Shown here: piece by piece, positions 21,130 through 32,020 of the stretch
How positions within the stretch are numbered: position 1 is the first letter of the stretch
How the letters are laid out: each line of letters begins with the position of its first letter
Assembly: GCF_036324365.1 (NCBI RefSeq)
Contig: NZ_CP137080.1
Coordinates: forward strand, 930,001-994,000
Direction of reading: 5' to 3'
DNA: 64,000 nt
Origin: Microbacterium limosum
Lineage (GTDB): Bacteria > Actinomycetota > Actinomycetes > Actinomycetales > Microbacteriaceae
Notes under the pieces: model-generated
Told to the model about the DNA's origin: nothing
Database searches by the model: none
Seen by the model: only the letters and a program-made list of their open reading frames with translations
Position numbers and translations under genes: made by a program

Positions 21130-22035
21130 GTGCGCTCGAAACGCCGTCTTCGCCTCGCCGCCCTCCCTATCGGAGCAGCGGCCGTCGCCATCCTCGCCGG
21201 ATGCACGCCGACGGAGCTGAACGGGTACCTTCCCGGATTCCAGGAGGACGGTTCCCAGGCCACCAACCGCACCGAGATGGTGTCGGGCCTGTGGGTCAAC
21301 TCCTGGATCGTGCTGCTCGCGGTGGGCGTCATCACGTGGGCGCTGATGCTCTGGGCGATGATCGTCTACCGCCGTCGCAAGGGCCAGAGCGGCCTGCCCG
21401 TGCAGCTGCGCTACAACATGCCGATCGAGATCTTCTATACGATCGTGCCGCTGATCCTCGTCGTCGGCTTCTTCGCCTTCACGGCGCGCGACCAGACCAT
21501 CCTCGAGACGCAGTACGAGGACCCCGATGTCTCCATCGTCGCCATCGGCAAGCAGTGGGCGTGGGACTTCCAATACAACGGCGACGACGAAGATGGCTCC
21601 GACGCGGTGTGGACCATGGGCGTCCAGGCGGTCCCCGAGGCCAACGGAGACGTCGACCAGGCCGCGCTCCCGACGCTCGTCCTGCCCGTCGACCAGACCG
21701 TCCAGATCGAGCTGCGCTCGCGCGATGTGATCCACAGCTTCTGGGTCATCGACTTCCTGTACAAGAAGGACATGTACCCGGGCCGCGAGAACTTCTGGTC
21801 CTTCACACCGACGCGTGAGGGTACCTACGCCGGGAAGTGCGCCGAACTCTGCGGCGAGTACCACTCCGCCATGCTCTTCAACGTCGAGGTCGTGAGCGAG
21901 CAGGAGTACGAGGACTACCTCGACACCCTGCGGGCCGCGGGACAGACCGGCGACATCACCGACGATTACGACCGCAACAGCAACCTGCCCGGGACCGGCG
22001 GCGACCTCGCCGGCGCGGGCAGCGAGGAAGGCTGA
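21130..22035 (+). CDS. ctaC: cytochrome c oxidase subunit II CtaC (lipoprotein)
   Basis: CuA-carrying subunit of the aa3 oxidase, receiving electrons from the QcrC haems. The 301 residues show a signal peptide with lipobox LAGC (Cys 25), two membrane helices (about 56-80 and 100-119), and the periplasm-facing cupredoxin domain with CuA ligands His 202, Cys 237, Cys 241, His 245, Met 248 ([14 protein letters not shown]). Start GTG 21130 follows CCGAAAGGTG and begins the signal peptide. ctaD follows after 4 nt. Confidence 0.97.
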   Translation: MRSKRRLRLAALPIGAAAVAILAGCTPTELNGYLPGFQEDGSQATNRTEMVSGLWVNSWIVLLAVGVITWALMLWAMIVYRRRKGQSGLPVQLRYNMPIEIFYTIVPLILVVGFFAFTARDQTILETQYEDPDVSIVAIGKQWAWDFQYNGDDEDGSDAVWTMGVQAVPEANGDVDQAALPTLVLPVDQTVQIELRSRDVIHSFWVIDFLYKKDMYPGRENFWSFTPTREGTYAGKCAELCGEYHSAMLFNVEVVSEQEYEDYLDTLRAAGQTGDITDDYDRNSNLPGTGGDLAGAGSEEG

Positions 22036-22039
22036 GCCC

Positions 22040-23803
<1,764 letters not shown>

Positions 23804-24238
23804 GTGCGCTCCAACGTCGTCCTCTGGTGGATCCTGGCCGGTTTCTTCGGCTCGGTCGGCGCGCTGTACATCGGCTGGAACATCATCGCGCACCCCGACG
23901 TGCCGTGGTACAACGGCATCGAGTGGGTGGGATCCGTCGCCCTCGTCTTCGCAACCCTCATGGCCGCCTTCATTGCCTGGTACCTGCAGCGGGTGCACAA
24001 GGCTCAGGGCGGTGACCTGCCCGAGGACACGCTGACGGCCGACATCGATGACGGCGATCCGGAGCTCGGCGAGTTCAGCCCGTGGTCGTGGTGGCCCATC
24101 GTGCTCGCGTTCGCGGCCGCGCTGGCGTTCATCGGGCTCGCTGTGGGGTCGTGGATGGTTCCGATCGGTTTCGCGGTCTTCCTCGTGGCGATCGTCGGCT
24201 GGGTCTACGAGTACTACAGGGGTTACTTCGCCCGGTGA
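23804..24238 (+). CDS. ctaF: cytochrome c oxidase subunit IV CtaF (actinobacterial type)
   Basis: Small membrane subunit of the actinobacterial bcc-aa3 supercomplex. The 144 residues have four hydrophobic segments (about 4-26, 39-62, 95-115, 118-136) and the conserved EFSPWSWWPI block before the third. Start GTG 23804 directly abuts the ctaD stop, so it is translationally coupled and last of the ctaCDF unit. Confidence 0.93.
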   Translation: MRSNVVLWWILAGFFGSVGALYIGWNIIAHPDVPWYNGIEWVGSVALVFATLMAAFIAWYLQRVHKAQGGDLPEDTLTADIDDGDPELGEFSPWSWWPIVLAFAAALAFIGLAVGSWMVPIGFAVFLVAIVGWVYEYYRGYFAR

Positions 24239-24278
24239 CGCCCCGTTATCCGAGGCGCGCCTCGGGCTCCGTTCGGCG

Positions 24279-24728
24279 GTGCGGTCCGACACAGGACCAC
24301 ACCGAACCGGCAATGAGGATTCCGTGTCCGTGTCGTCCCAGTCGACGGTCGTCGCCGATGGTGTTCGCGGTGGTCCCGGCGGCGAGATCGCGTCCGCCGC
24401 GCTGATCCATCGGATGGCTTCCGGGTCGTGGACGCCCCTGACCGTCGACGACGTCGCATTCGGGCGGAGTGATCCGACTGGGATCTCGGGCCCCTCATCC
24501 GGCGCGATCCCTAGATCACTGGGATCGCGACGACGTTCACGGGGGATCCACGCTGGATGCGCTGACGGCCACGCGCACGGTCGAGGTCGCCCCCACACAT
24601 CGGCCACGACGAGCAGGCTTCCCACCACGGGTGCGAATCCCAGCTGGGGTGTGCTCGCGGCGGCCGGGGTGCTGCTCGCACTCGGCGGAGTGATCACTGT
24701 GACCGGCTACCGGCGACGCCAGGGCTGA
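24279..24728 (+). pseudogene. remnant: PP2C phosphatase N-terminus running into an LPXTG cell-wall anchor
   Basis: The 579-bp gap between ctaF and the rhodanese gene has no intact gene. One frame is open through it (149 codons from GTG 24279). Its first 50 residues match the start of PPM/PP2C phosphatases: SDTGPHRTGNEDS, then VVADGVRGGPGGEIAS, both metal-site motifs. The middle is Arg/Ser/His-rich and unlike any protein I know. The last 37 residues form a sortase signal: LPTTG (24618-24632), a hydrophobic stretch, and YRRRQG. A real PP2C is about 240 residues, so this looks like a deletion fusion of two decayed genes. No ribosome site or TANNNT is seen. Confidence 0.6.
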
Positions 24729-24817
24729 GCGCTCCAGCCGTGCGCTGACGATGGGAATCGGGCAGCGTCAGTCGCGGTTGCGGAAGCCGCGGGCGAGGCG
24801 GCGGTGCGCACCTCGAG

Positions 24818-25228
24818 TCAGCGCGCGGTGCGGACGACCATGACCTGGGGGTCGAAGAGGCGGGGGAATGGACCCTCGTCGTTCTCCGCGGGTTGCCCTT
24901 CGCGCGCCCAGTATTCGTAGCCGCCGATCATCTCCTTGACCGATAACCCCGCCTCGGCGAATGCCTTCGCTCCGTTCACGCCCGCATTGCACCCGGGGCT
25001 CCAGCAATAGACGACGACGGGCACGCGGGGATCCAGCTCGGCGGCCCGACGGGGGACGTCGCGGTAGGGCATGTGGATGGCGCCGGAGATGCGTCCCTGC
25101 GCCCAGGCCTCGTCTCCGCGGACATCCACGAGCACGAAGCGCTCGCCCGCCCTCTGAGCGGCGTACACGTCGGATGGATCGGTCTCATGCGCCAGGCGGG
25201 ACGAGAAGTACGAGGCGGCATCGGTCAT
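24818..25228 (-). CDS. rhodanese-like domain protein
   Basis: Single-domain sulfurtransferase or persulfide carrier; substrate unknown. The 136 residues show FVLVDVRGDEAWAQGRISGAIHMPY and the active-site loop VVYCWSPGCNAG with Cys 75 in the catalytic position. ATG 25228 lies exactly 6 nt after TATCGT (25240-25235 on this strand), so leaderless. A run of ten G/C pairs touches that -10 on its upstream side. Confidence 0.9.
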   Translation of the reverse strand: MTDAASYFSSRLAHETDPSDVYAAQRAGERFVLVDVRGDEAWAQGRISGAIHMPYRDVPRRAAELDPRVPVVVYCWSPGCNAGVNGAKAFAEAGLSVKEMIGGYEYWAREGQPAENDEGPFPRLFDPQVMVVRTAR

Positions 25229-25250
25229 CTTCTGACGATAGGGGGGGGGG
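25229..25250 (-). promoter_or_regulatory. rhodanese promoter with C10/G10 homopolymer abutting the -10
   Basis: On the minus strand a run of ten C (25250-25241) is followed at once by TATCGT (25240-25235), CAGAAG and the ATG. The run sits between the -10 and any -35, where slippage would change promoter spacing. Confidence 0.6.
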
Positions 25251-25347
25251 AGCGGGCGCGCCCCTACATCGCTTCCCGGTCATACGTCGTGCTCTTCCTG
25301 CCGATCTCGCTGCGCGCACTGTCGAGTCGGAACGGCGTCGCACGCGA

Positions 25348-25391
25348 AAGGGCCCGGACGGCATCCCGCGGGGGGAGCTGTCCGGGCCCTT
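25348..25391 (-). terminator. terminator of the ctaE-qcrCAB operon
   Basis: A 12-bp perfect inverted repeat (25348-25359 and 25380-25391, extendable to 15 pairs with one wobble) lies 19 nt past the qcrB stop. Read on the minus strand the downstream arm ends in CTTTCG. It closes the operon before the divergent gap. Confidence 0.75.
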
Positions 25392-25409
25392 GTGATCCGT
25401 TCCGGGGCC

Positions 25410-27227
25410 TCAGTTTTCCTCGGCGTCCCGCTTCTTGGACTGCGACGACTTCTCGTCCTCTTCGAGCGCGATGACGGTCGTCGGCCGAACCGCCGTCTCG
25501 TGGACACGCTCCGACCCGTCCGCCACGAGCGGTGCATCGGGCGCGCCGGCTCGCTCGTGGGCACCGCGGATCTCCGCGGTCTCCTCATCGGCGATGTGGT
25601 CGAGGGCATGCTGCTGGTGCGCCACGGCCTCGTCGATCTCCGCCTGGGTGACCGGCGTGAGGCGATCCTCGAAGAACCAGCGCGAGATGGACGCGCGGAC
25701 TTTCTGATGCCACGCGATGCGCCCGCGGGAGTCGGGGCGCACGACGAGCGGCTCGTAGGTCTCGTAGGAGACCAGCTTCCACCGCTCGTACTCGTCGACG
25801 GGCTGGTGGACCTCGATGTACTCGCCGCCGGGGAGCCGGACGATACGCCCGGACTCGTAGCCGTGGAGTGCGATCTCGCGGTCCTTCTTCTGCAGGGCGA
25901 GGCAGATGCGCTTCGTGACGAAGTACGCGACGATCGGCCCGAAGATCAGCATCGCCTGGAGGGTGTGGATCACGCCCTCCATCGTCAGCCAGAAGTGCGT
26001 CGCGATGAGGTCGGAGGATGCCGCGGCCCACAGCACCGCGTAGAACGTCACTCCGGCCGCGCCGATCGCCGTGCGCGTCGCGGCGTTGCGCGGGCGCTGG
26101 GCGATGTGGTGCTCGCGCTTGTCGCCCGTGACCCACGCCTCGATGAAGGGGTAGATCGCGACGAGCACGATGAACAGTCCGATCACGACGAGCGGGAGGA
26201 TGATGTTCCACGACCAGGTGTGGTCGAGGAATACCGTCTCGAGGTGCGGGGGAACGAGCCGCAGCGCGCCGTCCGCGAAGCCGATGTACCAGTCCGGCTG
26301 GGTTCCGGCCGACACCGGAGACGGGTCGTAGGGGCCGTAGTTCCAGATCGGGTTGATCGTGAACAGCGATGCGATCAGGGCGATGACACCGAACGTGATG
26401 AAGAAGAAGCCACCCATCTTCGACATGTACACGGGCATCATCGGGTAGCCGACGACGTTGTCGTTCGTGCGGCCGGGGCCGGCGAACTGCGTGTGCTTGT
26501 TCACGATCATCAGGATGAGGTGAACCGCGATCAGCCCGATCACGAGCAGCGGCAGCAGCAGGATGTGCAGCGTGTAGAGACGACCGACGATATCGGTGCC
26601 CGGGAATTCGCCGCCGAACAGCAGGAACGAGGTCCACGTGCCGATCAGGGGGATTCCCTTGATCATGCCGTCGATGATGCGCAGACCGTTGCCCGAGAGC
26701 ACGTCGTCGGGGAGCGAGTAGCCGGTGAAGCCCTCGGCCATCGCCAGGATGAAGAGCACGAAGCCCACGACCCAGTTCAGCTCGCGCGGCTTGCGGAAGG
26801 CGCCTGTGAAGAACACGCGCAGCATGTGGACGCCGATGCCGGCGACGAAGATGAGCGCCGCCCAGTGATGCATCTGGCGCACCAGGAGGCCCCCGCGGAT
26901 GTCGAACGAGATTTCGAGCGTCGAGGCCATCGCCGCGGACATCTCGATGCCGCGCATCGGGATGTAGGCGCCGTAGTAGTGGGTCTCCACCATCGACGCC
27001 TGGAAGAAGAACGTCAGGAACGTTCCCGTGATCAGGACGACGACGAAGCTCCAGAGGGCGATCTCGCCGAGCATGAACGACCAGTGGTCGGGGAAGATCT
27101 TCCGACCGAGCTCCTTGACCATGCCCGAGAGGCTCGTGCGCTCATCGATGTAGTTGGCGGCGCCTCCGACGAAGCGGCCACCCAGGGGCGCCTTCTTGGC
27201 GCCTTCGTTGCCGGCTGCAGTACTCAA
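25410..27227 (-). CDS. qcrB: cytochrome bc1 complex cytochrome b subunit QcrB
   Basis: Quinol-oxidising membrane subunit of complex III with two b haems. The 605 residues have eight or nine membrane helices, the haem-ligand His pairs (QMHHWAALIF, IGVHMLRVFF, LHILLLPLLVIGLIAVHLIL), and a long hydrophilic C-terminal tail of about 150 residues ending in DEKSSQSKKRDAEEN. The start is TTG 27227: it overlaps the qcrA stop as TTGA, which supports coupling. Last gene of the ctaE-qcrC-qcrA-qcrB unit, followed by a terminator. Confidence 0.97.
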   Translation of the reverse strand: MSTAAGNEGAKKAPLGGRFVGGAANYIDERTSLSGMVKELGRKIFPDHWSFMLGEIALWSFVVVLITGTFLTFFFQASMVETHYYGAYIPMRGIEMSAAMASTLEISFDIRGGLLVRQMHHWAALIFVAGIGVHMLRVFFTGAFRKPRELNWVVGFVLFILAMAEGFTGYSLPDDVLSGNGLRIIDGMIKGIPLIGTWTSFLLFGGEFPGTDIVGRLYTLHILLLPLLVIGLIAVHLILMIVNKHTQFAGPGRTNDNVVGYPMMPVYMSKMGGFFFITFGVIALIASLFTINPIWNYGPYDPSPVSAGTQPDWYIGFADGALRLVPPHLETVFLDHTWSWNIILPLVVIGLFIVLVAIYPFIEAWVTGDKREHHIAQRPRNAATRTAIGAAGVTFYAVLWAAASSDLIATHFWLTMEGVIHTLQAMLIFGPIVAYFVTKRICLALQKKDREIALHGYESGRIVRLPGGEYIEVHQPVDEYERWKLVSYETYEPLVVRPDSRGRIAWHQKVRASISRWFFEDRLTPVTQAEIDEAVAHQQHALDHIADEETAEIRGAHERAGAPDAPLVADGSERVHETAVRPTTVIALEEDEKSSQSKKRDAEEN

Positions 27228-28279
27228 TGGCGCTCCCAGAAGCTCGGGCCGACGGGTTCATGGAAGTCGCTCTGCGCAACGAGGTAGCCCTCGTCATCCA
27301 CGGTGATGGGCAGCTGCGGGAGCGGACGGGCAGCCGGTCCGAAGATGACCTCCGCACCGCGAGAGACATCGAATTGCGACTGGTGGCATGGGCACAGCAG
27401 GTGGTGCGTCTGCTGCTCGTACAGAGCCACAGGGCATCCGACGTGGGTGCAGACCTTCGAATACGCCACGATGCCGTCGTAGGACCAGCTCGCACGCTCC
27501 TCCGTCTCCTGCAGCTGCTCGGGGAGCAGGCGCATGAGCAGGACGATGGCCTTCGCCTTCTCCTCGAGGTAGCCGTCATAGTGCGACAGGCCGGCCAGCG
27601 GCTCCGGGATGACCTGGAAAGCCGAACCCAACGTGACCTCGGAGGCCTTGATGGGCGTGCCGGAGGGGTCGCGCGCGAGTCGCATGCCCGACTCCCACAT
27701 CGTGTGGCTGAGTAGCTCGACGGGGTTCACGCCCTGCGGCGCGAGGCCGCGGAAGAGGACGATACCGGGGGCGACGGAGGCGACGAGAGCGGCGATCAGC
27801 GAGTTGCGGATCATCGCGCGGCGACCGAAGCCAGACTCCTCGTTCGCCTCGGCGAACGCCTGCACCGCAGCGGCGCGGGTGGTGTCCTTACCGCGCGTCG
27901 GGTGGCGGTGCTCGACGTGCTCCGTGTCGGACATGATCGCCTTGGACCAGTGGATCGCGGCGACGCCGATCGCGAGGAGCGCGAGCGCGATCCCGAGCCC
28001 GACGAAGAGGTTGTTGGCGCGGACCGAGGCCAGCTCGCCGTCTTCCATCGGGAAGAGGAAGTACGCGGCGATGGCCCAGATGCTGCCCGCGACCGAGAGG
28101 TAGAAGAGCGTGTAGACGGTACGGACCGCTGCGCGCATCTTGGCGGGATCCTGATCCGTCACCCGCTCGCGGTGCGGCGGCAGGCCGGGGTTGCGAACGG
28201 GATCGGTCACGGCGACCGCGAGCCCGGACGAGGGAGCGGGGCCCCGGTCCTGGTCCGGTGCCTCGATCTCGTGTGCCAT
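27224..28279 (-). CDS. qcrA: cytochrome bc1 complex Rieske iron-sulfur subunit QcrA
   Basis: Carries the Rieske 2Fe-2S centre that takes the first electron from quinol. The 351-residue actinobacterial form has three membrane helices (about 53-77, 91-111, 157-178). The Rieske fold has ligands Cys 277, His 279, Cys 296, His 299 and disulfide Cys 282-Cys 298 (CTHVGCPV and CPCHQSQFDV). ATG 28279 is chosen because the family sequence begins there; the open frame upstream overlaps qcrC. Confidence 0.97.
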   Translation of the reverse strand: MAHEIEAPDQDRGPAPSSGLAVAVTDPVRNPGLPPHRERVTDQDPAKMRAAVRTVYTLFYLSVAGSIWAIAAYFLFPMEDGELASVRANNLFVGLGIALALLAIGVAAIHWSKAIMSDTEHVEHRHPTRGKDTTRAAAVQAFAEANEESGFGRRAMIRNSLIAALVASVAPGIVLFRGLAPQGVNPVELLSHTMWESGMRLARDPSGTPIKASEVTLGSAFQVIPEPLAGLSHYDGYLEEKAKAIVLLMRLLPEQLQETEERASWSYDGIVAYSKVCTHVGCPVALYEQQTHHLLCPCHQSQFDVSRGAEVIFGPAARPLPQLPITVDDEGYLVAQSDFHEPVGPSFWERH

Positions 28280-28320
28280 GGTGCTCCTCGTGCGTATTGG
28301 TGTGTCGTCGTTGCGGGGCG

Positions 28321-29115
28321 TCAGTTGGACTTCGCCGTGATCCACACGGTGAATGCCACGAGCGCTCCGATACCGAAGATCCAGATGAACAGGCCCTCGG
28401 AGACGGGTCCGAGCGAGCCGAGCGAGAATCCGCCGGGGGAGGGGTTGCGCTCCATCCACAGCAGCGCCGAGATGATGTCGCGCTTGTCCTCGGGGGAGAG
28501 GTTCAGATCGCTGAAGACGGGCATGTTCTGCGGGCCGGTGACCATGGCCGCGTAGATGTGGCGGGGCTCGACGCCCACGAGCGAGGGCGCGTACTTGCCC
28601 TCCGTGAGCGCGCCGCCGGCGGCGGCGACGTTGTGGCACATCGCGCAGTTGATACGGAACAGCTCTGCGCCGCGCGAGACGTCGCCCTCGCCGTCGAGCA
28701 CCTGCCCCGTGGCGATCTCGGGCCCGGGAGCGACCGACTGGACGTACTCCGCCATCGCCAGCGTCTGCTCTTCGGTGAACTGCGGCGGCTTCTGCGGGGC
28801 CTGCGGCCCCTGCATCTGCAGAGGCATGCGGCCCGTGGCGACCTGGAACTCGACCGCCATGGCGCCCACGCCATAAAGGCTGGGACCGTTCTCCGTGCCC
28901 TGCAGGTCGAGGCCGTGGCACGTGGCGCAGTTGGCCTGGAACAGCTTCTTGCCGTCTTCGACAGTCAGGGTCTGCGTCGGCGTGTCGGGGGTCGCGGCCA
29001 TGGCCGCCGAAGCACCCGCGTAAAGACCGCCGGTCAGGAGGAGGCCGATTCCGATGAGGCCGGCGGCTGCGAGGGGGCTGCGGCGACCGGAGCGGCGCTT
29101 TTTGTCTCGTGGCAT
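28321..29115 (-). CDS. qcrC: di-haem cytochrome c subunit QcrC of complex III
   Basis: Membrane-anchored cytochrome that passes electrons straight to CtaC, replacing soluble cytochrome c in actinobacteria. The 264 residues show an N-terminal signal/anchor helix (about 14-39), two class I cytochrome c folds with CXXCH motifs CATCH (63-67) and CAMCH (157-161), and a C-terminal membrane helix (about 240-260). ATG 29115 starts a basic signal sequence; the longer frame lacks family residues. It lies between ctaE and qcrA. Confidence 0.97.
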   Translation of the reverse strand: MPRDKKRRSGRRSPLAAAGLIGIGLLLTGGLYAGASAAMAATPDTPTQTLTVEDGKKLFQANCATCHGLDLQGTENGPSLYGVGAMAVEFQVATGRMPLQMQGPQAPQKPPQFTEEQTLAMAEYVQSVAPGPEIATGQVLDGEGDVSRGAELFRINCAMCHNVAAAGGALTEGKYAPSLVGVEPRHIYAAMVTGPQNMPVFSDLNLSPEDKRDIISALLWMERNPSPGGFSLGSLGPVSEGLFIWIFGIGALVAFTVWITAKSN

Positions 29116-29132
29116 TTCGGGGCTTTCGCTTC

Positions 29133-29765
29133 TTATTTGAGGAAGTAGATGACCGCGAACAGGGCGATCCACACGACGTCGACGAAGTGCCAGTAGTACG
29201 ACACGACGATCGCGCTCGTGGCTTCCTTGTGGCCGAAGTTCTTCACCGCGTAGGCGCGGCCGATGACGAGGAGGAACGCGACGAGCCCGCCGGTGACGTG
29301 GAGGGCGTGGAAGCCGGTCGTGAGGTAGAACGCGGAGGCGTACGAGTTCGTGTCGATCGACAGGCCCTCCGCGACTAGCTGCGCATACTCCCAGACCTGG
29401 CCCGACACGAAGATCGCGCCGAGCGCGAAGGTGAGGAAGAACCACTCGACCATGCCCCAGCCGAGGATGCCGCGCTTGCGCGTGGAATACGGCTGGAACC
29501 GCTCCGCGGCGAACACGCCCATCTGGCAGGTGACGCTCGAGAGCACGAGGATGATCGTGTTCACGAGGGCGAACGGGACGTTCAGAAGAGCGCTGTCCTC
29601 GGCCCATAGACCGGGCGAGGTGTTGCGCAGGGTGAAGTAGATCGCGAAGAGGCCGGCGAAGAACATGACTTCGCTTCCGAGCCACACGATCGTTCCGACA
29701 GCGACCGGATCCGGACGCTTGATGGTCCTCGCCGCCGAGGCATAGGTCGCTGTAGTGCTCGTCAC
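29133..29765 (-). CDS. ctaE: cytochrome c oxidase subunit III CtaE
   Basis: Seven-helix-class subunit of the aa3 oxidase, here the short form with five helices. It shows [40 protein letters not shown] and [15 protein letters not shown] with the conserved His. I favour GTG 29765 (210 residues) over ATG 29774, because CATAAT overlaps that ATG and ends 7 nt before the GTG, the leaderless spacing seen elsewhere here. First gene of the ctaE-qcrCAB unit and divergent from trpD. Confidence 0.95.
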   Translation of the reverse strand: MTSTTATYASAARTIKRPDPVAVGTIVWLGSEVMFFAGLFAIYFTLRNTSPGLWAEDSALLNVPFALVNTIILVLSSVTCQMGVFAAERFQPYSTRKRGILGWGMVEWFFLTFALGAIFVSGQVWEYAQLVAEGLSIDTNSYASAFYLTTGFHALHVTGGLVAFLLVIGRAYAVKNFGHKEATSAIVVSYYWHFVDVVWIALFAVIYFLK

Positions 29766-29909
29766 GCTCCCCATTATGGCCGATCCTGAGCGGTTGGGTT
29801 CGCACGGCGGCGCCTCCCCGCGCCCGGACGGGGACTTTGGGCCGCCTCGGAGCGCCCGGCCAATCCGCCGGGAGAGTGCTGAATGCCGCGGTCGATAGGA
29901 TCGGGAGAC

Positions 29910-30968
29910 ATGAGCGATGCCGATACCTGGCCCGATCTGATCGCCGCGCTGCTGGCCGGGGAGGACCTCAGCGTGTCGGAGGCGACGTGGGCGATGTCCC
30001 GTGTCATGACGGGGGAGGTGACGCCGGCTCAGCTCGGCGGCTTCCTCGTCGCTCTGCGGGCGAAAGGCGAGACCGTCGACGAGGTCGTCGGCTTCCGCGA
30101 CGCGGTCCTCGACGCCGCGCTGCCTCTGGACATCCCCGCGGACGCCCTGGACATCGTCGGTACCGGGGGCGACCGGCTCGGGGCCGTGAACGTCTCGACG
30201 ATGGCGTCGATCGTCGCCGCGGCATCCGGTGTGCCCGTGATCAAGCACGGGAACAAGGCGGCGAGCTCTTCGTCGGGCTCGTCCGATGTTCTCGAAGCGC
30301 TGGGCGTATCGCTCACGCTGAGCCCCGAGGCCGTTGCCGAGTCGCTGCGCCGGGTCGGCATGACCTTCGTCTTCGCGACCGCGTTCCATCCGGGCTTCCG
30401 TCACGCGGGCGCCGTGCGACGCGAGCTCGGGGTGCCGACGGTGTTCAACATCCTCGGGCCGCTGTGCAACCCCGCGCGAGCCGAGGCGAACGCCGTCGGC
30501 GTCGCCCACCTCGACCGCGTGCCCCTGATCACGGGCGTCTTCCGCACGCGAGGCGCGACGGCGCTGGTCTTCCGTGGAGACGACGGTCTCGACGAGCTGA
30601 CCACGACCGGGCACAGCCGTGTCTGGGAGATCAGCCGGGGCGACGTCCACGAGCACGACCTCGATCCGCGCGACCTCGGCATCCCGCGCGCCGAGATCTC
30701 TCAGCTGCGCGGCGGCGATCCCGCCCACAACGCGGACGTCGTGCGCCGCGTGCTCGACGGCGAAACCGGGCCGGTGCGAGACATCGTGCTGCTGAACGCC
30801 GCGGCGGGGATGGTCGCATACCGGCTGTCCCACGACGCGGGGCAGGCGCAGAGACCCATCCTCGAGCGCCTCGCGGAGGAGCAGGCACGCGCGGCCGCGG
30901 CGATCGACGACGGGAGCGCGGCGGCGACCCTGCAGCGCTGGGCTGCGATCACACGCGAACTGTCGTGA
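29910..30968 (+). CDS. trpD: anthranilate phosphoribosyltransferase TrpD
   Basis: Second committed step of tryptophan synthesis: joins anthranilate to PRPP. The 352 residues show the PRPP loop [36 protein letters not shown], and the metal-site region near [11 protein letters not shown] 29910 lies 8 nt after TAGGAT (29896-29901). No other trp genes are adjacent and no Trp leader peptide is visible, so it appears separately transcribed. Confidence 0.96.
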   Translation: MSDADTWPDLIAALLAGEDLSVSEATWAMSRVMTGEVTPAQLGGFLVALRAKGETVDEVVGFRDAVLDAALPLDIPADALDIVGTGGDRLGAVNVSTMASIVAAASGVPVIKHGNKAASSSSGSSDVLEALGVSLTLSPEAVAESLRRVGMTFVFATAFHPGFRHAGAVRRELGVPTVFNILGPLCNPARAEANAVGVAHLDRVPLITGVFRTRGATALVFRGDDGLDELTTTGHSRVWEISRGDVHEHDLDPRDLGIPRAEISQLRGGDPAHNADVVRRVLDGETGPVRDIVLLNAAAGMVAYRLSHDAGQAQRPILERLAEEQARAAAAIDDGSAAATLQRWAAITRELS

Positions 30969-31025
30969 TGGCGGCCCCCGCTCGTCCCGGCGCGCGCCCC
31001 GAGGCGCCGGGCTAGGGTGGTCGCC

Positions 31026-32018
31026 GTGAATCCGGTCGAGGCGCTCTCCGAGATCGCGTCCCTGCTCGAGCGCGAACGGGCGTCTCGGTACCGCTCCGCC
31101 GCGTTCCGGGGTGCGGCGGCGGCGATCGCCGGTCTCGACGATGCCGTGCTGCGCGACCCCGCGCGGCTGCGCCGGGTGAAGGGCGTCGGCGCGTCGTCGA
31201 TGGCCGTCATCCAGGAGGCGCTCGCGGGCGCGGTGCCCGGCTACCTCGCGGAACTGCGCGAGCGGTACGACGTGCCCCCGAGCGGAGGCTCGCTCCGGGC
31301 CCTGCTGCGCGGCGACCTCCACTCCCACAGTGACTGGTCAGACGGACTCTCTTCGATCGATCTCATGGTGGACGCCGCGCGGCAGCTGGGCCATGAGTAC
31401 CTCGCGCTCACCGACCACTCCCCGCGCCTGCGCGTCGCGAACGGACTCAGCGCCGAGCGACTGCGCGAGCAGTGCGCACTCGTCCCCGACTTCGGCACGG
31501 GGGAGTTCACCCTGCTTACCGGCATCGAGGTGGACATCCTCGACGACGGAGCGCTCGACCAGGAGGACGAGGTCCTGGACGCTCTCGAGGTCGTCGTGGC
31601 CTCGGCGCACTCGAAGCTGCGGATGGAGGAGGCGGCGATGACCCGGCGCCTGGTCGCCGCAGTGTCGAATCCCCGGGTCGACGTGCTCGGTCACGTCACG
31701 GGCCGTCTCGTCGAGGGCTCGCGCGGGACGCGGCCGCCCTCGACCTTCGATCCGGTCGCCGTCTTCGAGGCCTGCGCCGCGCACGGGGTCGCCGTGGAGA
31801 TCAACTCCCGCCCGGAGCGGCAGGACCCGCCCGACGACATGATCGCGATCGCGCTCGAGGAGGGATGCCTGTTCTCGATCGACTCGGACGCGCACGCCCC
31901 GGGGCAGCTCTCGCTGCTGGACTACGGCGCCGCGCGCGCGGAGGCCGCCGGCATCCCGCCCGAGCGCATCGTGACGACCTGGGATCTCCCGCGCCTGCGG
32001 GAGTGGGCGGGGCGCTGA
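31026..32018 (+). CDS. PHP-domain metal-dependent phosphoesterase with N-terminal helix-hairpin-helix
   Basis: Resembles the C-terminal half of PolX without its polymerase domain. The 330 residues have an N-terminal HhH-type helical region ([17 protein letters not shown], about 55-70) followed by a PHP domain: [37 protein letters not shown] and [11 protein letters not shown] supply the metal ligands. GTG 31026 is chosen because TAGGGT (31013-31018) ends 7 nt before it; GTG 31017 would lie inside that hexamer. Substrate unknown; a DNA-repair phosphoesterase role is inference. Confidence 0.87.
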   Translation: MNPVEALSEIASLLERERASRYRSAAFRGAAAAIAGLDDAVLRDPARLRRVKGVGASSMAVIQEALAGAVPGYLAELRERYDVPPSGGSLRALLRGDLHSHSDWSDGLSSIDLMVDAARQLGHEYLALTDHSPRLRVANGLSAERLREQCALVPDFGTGEFTLLTGIEVDILDDGALDQEDEVLDALEVVVASAHSKLRMEEAAMTRRLVAAVSNPRVDVLGHVTGRLVEGSRGTRPPSTFDPVAVFEACAAHGVAVEINSRPERQDPPDDMIAIALEEGCLFSIDSDAHAPGQLSLLDYGAARAEAAGIPPERIVTTWDLPRLREWAGR

Positions 32019-32020
32019 GC

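Noticed and set aside
24469..24693. A 74-codon frame (starting MIRLGSRAPHPARS) inside the ctaF-rhodanese gap
   Set aside because: No motif, no ribosome site, and it overlaps the frame carrying the recognisable PP2C and LPXTG pieces.
29883..29909. Upstream ATG for trpD at 29883
   Set aside because: It would put TAGGAT inside the coding region, and the added nine residues lack family similarity; ATG 29910 fits the promoter.
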